Shown here one piece after another: positions 1-6,699 of a DNA stretch of 64,000 nucleotides. This DNA is from Aquamicrobium aerolatum DSM 21857. Lineage in GTDB: Bacteria > Pseudomonadota > Alphaproteobacteria > Rhizobiales > Rhizobiaceae. The DNA is taken from contig NZ_FORF01000011.1 in NCBI RefSeq assembly GCF_900113935.1, positions 90,139 to 154,138 on the forward strand, given 5' to 3'. Every line of letters begins with the position of its first letter. The stretch's first letter is position 1. Made by a program: the position numbers and the translations under genes. The notes beneath the pieces are model-generated. The model searched no databases. It was not told where the DNA came from and saw only the letters and a program-made list of their open reading frames with translations.

Positions 1-354
1 GGCCTGGCGGTCGCGCCGTGTCAGATCGTTGCCAATGGCGTAGCCCCAGACATGGGCAAGCGCGTCGGCGGCATGGATATCAGCACCACCGCGCCCGATG
101 GCAACGACCAGTTCTGCTTCATGATGAAGGTCATCCGTGTCCGGCGGGTAGGGGATCGTGGCGCCGTCGTCGACCAGCGCATCAGCCGGCTTGGTAAAGA
201 AAAACGGCGGCTCGCGGTTCGGATCGCCGCCCATCTCATGTGCGTGGGCGGCATAGTTGCGCCCGACACAGAAGATGCGTCGCACCGGGAATCGGGATGT
301 GGAGCCGGCTGTCGCGACGGATGGAACCGGAGGCGGGGCAAAAACGTAGTCCAT
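1..354 (-). CDS. Fumarylacetoacetate hydrolase family protein (partial, 3' end beyond window)
   Basis: The first 118 residues are visible, beginning [12 protein letters not shown]; the gene runs off the left edge. Family features are seen in order: [14 protein letters not shown], then [12 protein letters not shown], then the acidic metal-site stretch [15 protein letters not shown] and [14 protein letters not shown]. These match the FAH fold of acylpyruvate hydrolases, such as fumarylpyruvate or maleylpyruvate hydrolase, which cleave a C-C bond using Mg/Mn. An AGGAAAAG sequence lies just upstream of the ATG. It is divergent from gnd. The exact substrate cannot be told from this fragment. Confidence 0.9.
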   Translation of the reverse strand, partial: MDYVFAPPPVPSVATAGSTSRFPVRRIFCVGRNYAAHAHEMGGDPNREPPFFFTKPADALVDDGATIPYPPDTDDLHHEAELVVAIGRGGADIHAADALAHVWGYAIGNDLTRRDRQA

Positions 355-420
355 GAAACTTTTCCTGTAAGCCTGTCGATAGCCAATTGGACGCGTTTTC
401 GCGGCGCGCGCAAGGGGGCC

Positions 421-468
421 GCAGCCGGGCCGAAAATCCGGGGCAGCCCGGCTGCATGGCTGCCATGC
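421..468. promoter_or_regulatory. Overlapping inverted repeats in the FAH-gnd divergent region
   Basis: Two perfect inverted repeats overlap between the divergent genes. GCAGCCGGGC (421-430) pairs with GCCCGGCTGC (446-455). GCATGGC-T-GCCATGC forms a 15-bp odd palindrome at 454-468. They could be an operator or a leader hairpin for gnd. There is no T-run, so a terminator is unlikely. No regulator can be named from the sequence. Confidence 0.35.
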
Positions 469-548
469 GAGGGAGGTTGTTGACGCGGTCTTGTGCAGGA
501 GAGCATCATTCAAGGCACCTGCCAGAGTTGCATGCGGAGGAACGATCC

Positions 549-1973
549 ATGTCAAAAGCGGAAATAGGCCTCATCGGGCTCGGTGTCATGGGCTCGAACC
601 TTGCCCTGAACATTGCCGAGAAGGGCTACCCGGTCGCCGTCTATAATCGCACGACATCGCGCACCGGCGCTTTTTTCGAAAACGCCCATGGCCTGCGTGA
701 AAATGTCGTTCCCTGCTCAACGCTGGAAGAGCTGGTTGCGCAGATCAAGCCGCCGCGCCCGATCATTCTGATGGTGCAGGCCGGCAAGGCGGTGGACGAG
801 CAGATCGCCGCGCTGCGCGGGCTGCTGTCGAAGGACGACATCATCATCGACGCTGGCAACGCCAATTTTCGCGACACGATCCGCCGTTTTGAGGAAATGG
901 CGGGATCGGGCCTCACCTTCATCGGCATGGGCGTTTCCGGCGGCGAGGAGGGCGCGCGCCACGGCCCCTCGATCATGGTCGGCGGCAAGCAGGAAGCCTA
1001 TCAGCGGGTCGAAAAGATTCTGACCTCGATTGCCGCGCGCTTCGAGGGCGAGCCGTGTTGCGCCTGGCTCGGCGAGGGTGGCGCGGGCCACTTCGTCAAG
1101 ACGATCCACAACGGCATCGAATATGCCGACATGCAGATGATCGCTGAGATCTACGGCATCCTGCGTGACGGATTCGGCATGGAAGCGGGCGACATCGGTG
1201 CACTTTTTGCCAAGTGGAACGAAGGCCGGCTCAATTCCTATCTGGTGGAAATCACTGCTGAAGTGTTGAAGACCCAGGACGCGGACACGATGCGTCCGAT
1301 CGTGGATGTGATTCTCGATCGAGCCGGGCAGAAGGGCACCGGACGCTGGTCGGCGATCGAAGCGCAAATGATGGGCGTGCCGGCAACGGCGATCGAATCG
1401 GCGGTGGCAGCACGCAGCCTTTCGGCGGAAAAGACGCTGCGGCGCGCAGCCTCGGCAGCCTATGGCAAGCCCAACAAGCCGGACGCGACGACACCTGACG
1501 CCGCCTTTATCGACGATCTGGAGCTGGCATTGTTTGCCGGCAAAATAGCAGCCTATGCGCAAGGTTTCGCCGTGATGGGAGAAGCCTCGGCGGAGTTCAA
1601 ATGGAACCTGCCAATGCCGACGATCGCGCGCATCTGGCGCGCTGGCTGCATCATCCGTTCGCAGTTCCTCGGCACCCTGGCCCAGTCGTTCGAAGCCGAT
1701 GCGGAGGCAGAAAACCTGCTGCTGATCAAGGATTTCGTCGGCATGATGCAGGAAGCACAGCCCTCCTTGCGGCGCATCGTGGCGCATGCGGCGCTCGGCG
1801 GGCTGCCGGTGCCGGCATTGTCGGCGGCGCTCGGTTATTTCGACTCGTTCCGTCAGGCGCGCGGCACCGCTAACCTGATCCAGGCGCAACGCGACTTCTT
1901 TGGCGCCCATGGGTTTGAGCGCATCGACCGGGAAGGCGAAGATTTCCACGGGCCGTGGGCGCTGGTTTCCTGA
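549..1973 (+). CDS. gnd: 6-phosphogluconate dehydrogenase, decarboxylating
   Basis: Cytosolic enzyme of the oxidative pentose phosphate pathway: 6-phosphogluconate + NADP gives ribulose-5-phosphate + CO2. The 474-residue product has the family's usual length. The N-terminal Rossmann motif [11 protein letters not shown] is followed by the substrate-site signature [14 protein letters not shown], the catalytic stretch [12 protein letters not shown] (Lys, His-Asn and Glu) and [11 protein letters not shown]. The ATG at 549 was chosen because GGAGGA lies six bases upstream and the protein begins at the cofactor fold; a longer in-frame extension from 387 is non-homologous. rpe, which uses its product, lies about 2.5 kb downstream. 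Confidence 0.97.
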   Translation: MSKAEIGLIGLGVMGSNLALNIAEKGYPVAVYNRTTSRTGAFFENAHGLRENVVPCSTLEELVAQIKPPRPIILMVQAGKAVDEQIAALRGLLSKDDIIIDAGNANFRDTIRRFEEMAGSGLTFIGMGVSGGEEGARHGPSIMVGGKQEAYQRVEKILTSIAARFEGEPCCAWLGEGGAGHFVKTIHNGIEYADMQMIAEIYGILRDGFGMEAGDIGALFAKWNEGRLNSYLVEITAEVLKTQDADTMRPIVDVILDRAGQKGTGRWSAIEAQMMGVPATAIESAVAARSLSAEKTLRRAASAAYGKPNKPDATTPDAAFIDDLELALFAGKIAAYAQGFAVMGEASAEFKWNLPMPTIARIWRAGCIIRSQFLGTLAQSFEADAEAENLLLIKDFVGMMQEAQPSLRRIVAHAALGGLPVPALSAALGYFDSFRQARGTANLIQAQRDFFGAHGFERIDREGEDFHGPWALVS

Positions 1974-2000
1974 CGGGCTGAACGATTTGCGGGTCTTGGG

Positions 2001-2047
2001 GGTGCGTCCTTCGAGGCTCGCTGACGCGCGCACCTCAGGATGAGGAT
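2001..2047. repeat. Short palindromic intergenic repeat (rhizobial type)
   Basis: The core TCCTTCGAGGCTCGC is followed by GCGCACCTCAGGATGAGGA; GAGG/CCTC and TCCT/AGGA can pair to form a hairpin. This resembles a short interspersed element that I recall as common in Mesorhizobium and Bradyrhizobium intergenic DNA. It occupies the gap between gnd and the aldo/keto reductase gene. Copy number elsewhere cannot be seen here. Confidence 0.5.
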
Positions 2048-2178
2048 GGTAGCGCGCGATAAACTGTTGCTGCGCCTGCCCATTACCTATTCCCTTACTC
2101 CCTTCTTCCCCTATTCCCGCAGCCACCTCTCCTGCGCTATGTTCGCTCCTGAATGCTGATGGCGTGAAAGGATATGGT

Positions 2179-3225
2179 ATGAGCTGGCATCCTGCGGACG
2201 ACCGCTACGAGACGATGCGGTACAACCGGTGCGGGCGCTCCGGATTGAAACTGCCGGCGATCTCGCTGGGCCTGTGGCACAATTTCGGCCATGACCGGCC
2301 GCACCAGCTCAAGCGCGATCTGTGCCGCCGCGCCTTCGACCTCGGCATCACCCATTTCGATCTTGCCAACAATTATGGCCCACCGCCCGGCTCTGCCGAA
2401 GAAGCGTTCGGCGAGATCTTGCGCACCGACTTTGCCGGTTATCGCGACCAGCTGATCATTTCGTCGAAGGCCGGCTACGACATGTGGCCGGGGCCGTATG
2501 GCGAATGGGGGAGCCGCAAATATCTGCTCGCCTCGCTCGACCAAAGCCTCAAGCGGCTCGGCGTCGACTATGTCGACATCTTCTATTCGCATCGTTTCGA
2601 TCCCGAAACGCCGCTGGAAGAGACGATGATGGCGCTCGATCAGGCGGTGCGCTCGGGCAAGGCGCTTTATGTCGGGCTGTCGTCCTACAATTCGAAGCGC
2701 ACCCGCGAGGCTGCCGAAATTCTCAAGCAGCTGGGCACGCCCTGCCTGATCCACCAGCCGTCCTATTCAATGCTCAATCGCTGGGTCGAGGAAGACGGCC
2801 TGCTCGACACGCTGGACAATCTGGGCATTGGCTCGATCGTGTTCTCGCCGCTGGCGCAGGGCATGCTGACCGACAAATATCTTGGTGGCATCCCCGAAGG
2901 CGCGCGCGCCGGACAGGGCAAGTCACTGCGCCCGACCCATATCAACGCCGAAAATCTCGGCAAGATTTCAGCCCTCAATGACATCGCCAAAAGCCGCGGC
3001 CAGACGCTGGCGCAGATGGCGCTGGCCTGGGTGCTGCGCGGCGGACGGGTGACGACGGCGCTGATCGGGGCGAGCCGCCCCGAGCAGATCGATGATTGCG
3101 TTGCGGCGCTGAAGAACCTTGATTTCACCGAGGCGGAGCTGGCGGAAATCGACACCTATGCCAAGGATGCCGGGATCAATCTGTGGGCGGCATCTGCCGA
3201 ACGGCCCGGACCGCCGCGCAAGTAA
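2179..3225 (+). CDS. Aldo/keto reductase, L-glyceraldehyde 3-phosphate reductase-like
   Basis: The 348-residue TIM-barrel NADPH reductase closely resembles E. coli YghZ/Gpr. Tetrad residues are recognisable: Asp and Tyr in HFDLANNYGPPPGSAEEAFG, Lys in IISSKAGYDMWPGPYGEWGS and His in DIFYSHRFDP. This family reduces L-glyceraldehyde-3-phosphate and methylglyoxal. The ATG at 2179 is preferred over an in-frame GTG at 2164, because AAAGGA (2167-2172) sits at proper spacing from the ATG. The sugar isomerase gene starts 46 bp later, so the two are probably cotranscribed. The true substrate in this cluster is inferred only. Confidence 0.88.
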   Translation: MSWHPADDRYETMRYNRCGRSGLKLPAISLGLWHNFGHDRPHQLKRDLCRRAFDLGITHFDLANNYGPPPGSAEEAFGEILRTDFAGYRDQLIISSKAGYDMWPGPYGEWGSRKYLLASLDQSLKRLGVDYVDIFYSHRFDPETPLEETMMALDQAVRSGKALYVGLSSYNSKRTREAAEILKQLGTPCLIHQPSYSMLNRWVEEDGLLDTLDNLGIGSIVFSPLAQGMLTDKYLGGIPEGARAGQGKSLRPTHINAENLGKISALNDIAKSRGQTLAQMALAWVLRGGRVTTALIGASRPEQIDDCVAALKNLDFTEAELAEIDTYAKDAGINLWAASAERPGPPRK

Positions 3226-3271
3226 CAGCGCGGCCTTCACGGGTGAGGATGTTTTGGGAGGAACACATCAC

Positions 3272-4339
3272 ATGACCACTGCGCCAGCGACCATGAAGGG
3301 GCCGGGAATTTTCCTGGCCCAGTTTGTCGGCGATCAGGAACCGTTCAACTCGCTGCCGTCGATCGCGGCCTGGGCGGCAGGGCACGGCTACAAGGGCATC
3401 CAGTTGCCCAGCGGCGAGCCGAAGCTGTTCGATCTCGAGCGGGCGGCAGAGTCGAAGGATTATTGCGACGAGATCAAGGGCGTGTGCGCTGAGGCGGGCG
3501 TCGAGATCACTGAACTGTCATGCCATTTGCAGGGGCAGCTGGTGGCAGTGCATCCGGCCTATGACGCGCAGTTCGATGCCTTCGCCCCGGCGCATCTGCA
3601 CGGCAACCCCAAGGCACGGCAGGAATGGGCGGTCGATCAGGTCAAGAAGGTGGCGCGCGCCTCACGCAATCTCGCACTGCCAGGGGCGGTCGGCTTTACC
3701 GGCGCGCTGGCGTTTCCCTATCTTTATCCGTGGCCGCAGCGCCCGGCAGGGCTGGTAGAAGAGGCCTTCGCCGAGCTTGGCCGACGCTGGAAGCCGATCC
3801 TCGAAATCTATGAAGAGTGCGGCTGCGATCTCGGCTTTGAAATCCATCCCGGCGAAGACGTTTTCGATGGCGCGACCTTCGAGATGTTCCTCGACGCGGT
3901 CGGCGGGCACAAGCGCTGCATGATCAATTACGATCCGTCGCACTTCCTGTTGCAGCAGCTCGACTATCTTGCCTTCATCGACATCTATCATGAACGGATT
4001 TCGGCGTTTCACGTCAAGGACGCCGAGTTCAACCCGACCGGCAGGCAGGGCGTTTATTCCGGCTATCAGGGCTGGACCGAGCGCGCGGGTCGCTTCCGTT
4101 CGCTGGGCGATGGGCAGGTCGATTTTTCCGGCATCTTTTCCAAGCTGGCGCAGTATGGCTACGACCGCTGGGCGGTGCTGGAATGGGAATGCTGTCTGAA
4201 GCACCCGGAGCAGGGGGCCGCGGAGGGCGCACCGTTCATCGATGCCCACATCATTCAGGTGACTGACAAGGCGTTTGACGACTTTGCCGGTGGCAGCACG
4301 GATCGCGCGGCGTTGCGCAGGATGATGGGAATCGCCTGA
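3272..4339 (+). CDS. Sugar phosphate isomerase/epimerase family protein
   Basis: The 355-residue protein has the xylose-isomerase-like TIM-barrel fold. Candidate metal ligands are GFEIHPGED (Glu), INYDPSHF (Asp, His), FHVKDAEF (His, Asp) and VLEWECC (Glu). Such enzymes interconvert keto- and aldo-sugars or epimerise them; the substrate is not readable from sequence. GGGAGG lies upstream of the ATG at 3272. The gene sits between an aldo/keto reductase and rpe, suggesting a role in uptake of an unusual sugar or polyol into the pentose phosphate pathway. Function assignment beyond the fold is inference. Confidence 0.85.
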   Translation: MTTAPATMKGPGIFLAQFVGDQEPFNSLPSIAAWAAGHGYKGIQLPSGEPKLFDLERAAESKDYCDEIKGVCAEAGVEITELSCHLQGQLVAVHPAYDAQFDAFAPAHLHGNPKARQEWAVDQVKKVARASRNLALPGAVGFTGALAFPYLYPWPQRPAGLVEEAFAELGRRWKPILEIYEECGCDLGFEIHPGEDVFDGATFEMFLDAVGGHKRCMINYDPSHFLLQQLDYLAFIDIYHERISAFHVKDAEFNPTGRQGVYSGYQGWTERAGRFRSLGDGQVDFSGIFSKLAQYGYDRWAVLEWECCLKHPEQGAAEGAPFIDAHIIQVTDKAFDDFAGGSTDRAALRRMMGIA

Positions 4340-4434
4340 CCGATGACGACCGGACAAGTGCTGCCGCTGTGTCGAAACACTCGACTTTGCGGCGCGCACG
4401 GGTTAGGGGGCGCTGAGATCAACGAGGCTGCGCC

Positions 4435-5121
4435 ATGACTTCTCCGACACTCATCGCTCCATCCGTGCTGTCTGCCGATTTCTCGCGACTTGGCGAGGAA
4501 GTGGAGGCGGTGGTTGCCGCTGGCGCCGACTGGATCCATCTCGACGTGATGGACGGACATTTCGTGCCGAACATCACCTTCGGGCCGCAGATCATCAAGT
4601 CGATCCGGGGCCGCACCGACAAGATCTTCGACTGCCATCTGATGATCACGCCTGCCGATCCGTATCTGGCGGCATTCGCCGATGCTGGCTGTGACATCAT
4701 CACGGTGCATGCCGAAGCCGGCCCGCATCTCGACCGCTCGCTGCAGGCGATCCGTGCGCTGGGCAAGAAGGCGGGCGTGTCGCTCAACCCGTCGACGCCG
4801 GAATCGGTGATCGAATATGTGCTCGACCGGCTCGATCTGGTGCTCTTGATGACGGTCAATCCCGGCTTTGGCGGCCAGGCCTTCATTCCGTCGGTGGTCG
4901 AGAAGGTGCGCCGGGTCAAGGCGATGATCGGCGACCGTCCGATCGACATCCAGATTGACGGCGGTGTGACGCCGGAAACCGCGCCGTTGGTCGCCGCAGC
5001 AGGCGCCAACGTGCTGGTTGCAGGCTCGGCGGTGTTCAAGGGCGGCTCGACCGAGGCCTATGCCAGGAACATCACGGCGATCCGCAACGCTGCCGATCTT
5101 GCCACCGGCAGCGCTGTCTGA
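4435..5121 (+). CDS. rpe: Ribulose-phosphate 3-epimerase
   Basis: Interconverts D-ribulose-5-phosphate and D-xylulose-5-phosphate in the non-oxidative pentose phosphate and Calvin pathways. The 228-residue TIM barrel shows the family signatures: [13 protein letters not shown] at the N-terminus, the metal site [22 protein letters not shown], the phosphate loop VNPGFGGQ and DGGVTPETA. It follows the sugar isomerase by 95 bp and converges on the chemoreceptor gene, leaving only 10 bp between stop codons. Confidence 0.97.
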   Translation: MTSPTLIAPSVLSADFSRLGEEVEAVVAAGADWIHLDVMDGHFVPNITFGPQIIKSIRGRTDKIFDCHLMITPADPYLAAFADAGCDIITVHAEAGPHLDRSLQAIRALGKKAGVSLNPSTPESVIEYVLDRLDLVLLMTVNPGFGGQAFIPSVVEKVRRVKAMIGDRPIDIQIDGGVTPETAPLVAAAGANVLVAGSAVFKGGSTEAYARNITAIRNAADLATGSAV

Positions 5122-5131
5122 TCGACGCGCG

Positions 5132-6574
5132 TCAGACCGAATAGCCGATCCGAAGGCCGCCCCAGTGGCGGCCTTTGACGTAGATCGGCGCCGACACGTC
5201 CTTCATCAGCATGAAATTGCCGCCGCCCATGTCGCGCCGATAGGTCTGCAGCAGGAAGGGGCGGGTGTTGCGCCCGGCACCAAGGCCGGTGCGGTCGGTG
5301 AACATGCGCCGGTTGCGGCAATGGGCAAGGTTCCACGCCGGATCGTCGCCCTGCGGCTGCGAATAGACCAGATTATGCGTTGGAATATAGCCGTTGCGGT
5401 CGATCGACACGCAGAATACGACGCGCGAATTCATGTCCAGCACCGGCTCCTGAACGGGCGGCAGGCAGGCGTCGGTGAAGGCCGTGAAGCGGGTCAGCAC
5501 CTGCTGCGGGTTCGAGCCCGGCACCGGGCGATAATTTTCATCGAACAGCTCGCTCATGCCGATCCGGCCCGCGTCGACCGCAGCTTCGAAGATCGCCGAG
5601 ATTTCGGCAGACCGCGCCTTGCACATTTCAATCAGTGGCGTGTCCGGGGTCTCGATGTCGGAACTGGCAATGAAGAGGATGAAATCCTCCGAGATGTCGA
5701 GGATGGCCTGTGATCGCTCGGCGGCGGAAGCAAGCTTGGCGTCGGATTCCTTCGTCATGCGGACAATGGAATGGAGGTGTTCGCGAACCTTGTCGCTGGC
5801 CTCGATATTCTTGCGCACCGGGTCTGCCATCTGGTCGATATTGTCGGCGAGATGCTCGACGGTCGTGACCAGCGACTGGATCGTGCGGGTGGATTCACTG
5901 GCGCGTGCGGAGGCCTCGATCGCCGCCTCGGCGGTCGACACGTTGGTCTGAGCCGTGGCGCTGAGCTCGGTCAATGTGCCCTGCAGTGCGACGAGACTTG
6001 ATTCATTGCGCTTGGCGGCACTGCCAATCTGGTCGGCGAGCGCCTTGATCGCGGTGCCGATGACGGCAAAGCCCTTGCCGGCCGTGCCAAGCCGCGCCGC
6101 TTCGATCGAGGCGTTGATGGCGACCAGCTGGGTTTCGCGAGCGATTTCGTTGATCGATGCGCTGACATCGCTCACCAGCTTGATGGTTTCGGTGACGCGA
6201 TCCAGCGCCGCGGAAAATCCCATCACGCCGTCGCTGAGCGAGCGCATGTTGCTGACCGCATCATCGAGCGTTCCGGCCACCGCATCAGCGCTTGCCGACA
6301 GGATCGAACGCGTCTGCGAGGCGGAAGTGCCCACTTCTTCCATGGACGCGGCAAGGCGCGAATTTGCCTCGCCGGTCTCGCGTGCCGAACGCACGACGTC
6401 GCGCAAGGTCTCGATCTGGTTGCGGCCAAGATGGCCGAGATCGTCAATGATGCCGACAATATCGGCGATCTCGATGCCGAGTCTGCTGGCGCGTTCCCCG
6501 ATCGCGCTCATGTCGACATCATGATGGTGTGGAGCGTCGTCTTCGGCGACGGCGCGCAGCGGTACAATGTTCAT
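5132..6574 (-). CDS. Soluble methyl-accepting chemotaxis protein-like receptor with C-terminal sensor domain
   Basis: The 480-residue protein has no membrane segment. Residues 40-300 are helical and Ala/Ser-rich. Residues 141-175 hold a divergent MCP hairpin tip (INEIARETQLVAINASIEAA, then GKGFAVIGTAIKALA), where CheA/CheW would dock. The C-terminal 150 residues form a second domain ending RPFLLQTYRRDMGGG then DVSAPIYVKGRHWGGLRIGY, a tail I associate with cytosolic alphaproteobacterial chemoreceptor-like proteins. The tip departs from the classical sequence, so signalling partners are uncertain. Its Shine-Dalgarno is buried in a strong hairpin (listed separately). Confidence 0.85.
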   Translation of the reverse strand: MNIVPLRAVAEDDAPHHHDVDMSAIGERASRLGIEIADIVGIIDDLGHLGRNQIETLRDVVRSARETGEANSRLAASMEEVGTSASQTRSILSASADAVAGTLDDAVSNMRSLSDGVMGFSAALDRVTETIKLVSDVSASINEIARETQLVAINASIEAARLGTAGKGFAVIGTAIKALADQIGSAAKRNESSLVALQGTLTELSATAQTNVSTAEAAIEASARASESTRTIQSLVTTVEHLADNIDQMADPVRKNIEASDKVREHLHSIVRMTKESDAKLASAAERSQAILDISEDFILFIASSDIETPDTPLIEMCKARSAEISAIFEAAVDAGRIGMSELFDENYRPVPGSNPQQVLTRFTAFTDACLPPVQEPVLDMNSRVVFCVSIDRNGYIPTHNLVYSQPQGDDPAWNLAHCRNRRMFTDRTGLGAGRNTRPFLLQTYRRDMGGGNFMLMKDVSAPIYVKGRHWGGLRIGYSV

Positions 6575-6579
6575 CCGGT

Positions 6580-6606
6580 TCTCCCCCCACGGATCTTGGG
6601 GGGAGA
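6580..6606 (-). promoter_or_regulatory. Hairpin sequestering the ribosome-binding site of the chemoreceptor gene
   Basis: Read on the minus strand, TCTCCCCCCA pairs perfectly with TGGGGGGAGA across a seven-base loop (10 bp, mostly G-C). The 3' arm contains the GGGGGGAG Shine-Dalgarno and ends five bases before the ATG. In the mRNA this would hide the ribosome-binding site, suggesting controlled translation by temperature, a ligand or an RNA partner. It is unlikely to be a terminator because no T-run follows. Confidence 0.6.
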
Positions 6607-6699
6607 GAATTGATGCATCAGCTTAATTTCGCGTTAACTAAAATAGTCTTCGCAGCTGCAGTCGAGCCAAGGATTTCCCTGCATCTTGCTGAAATATTG

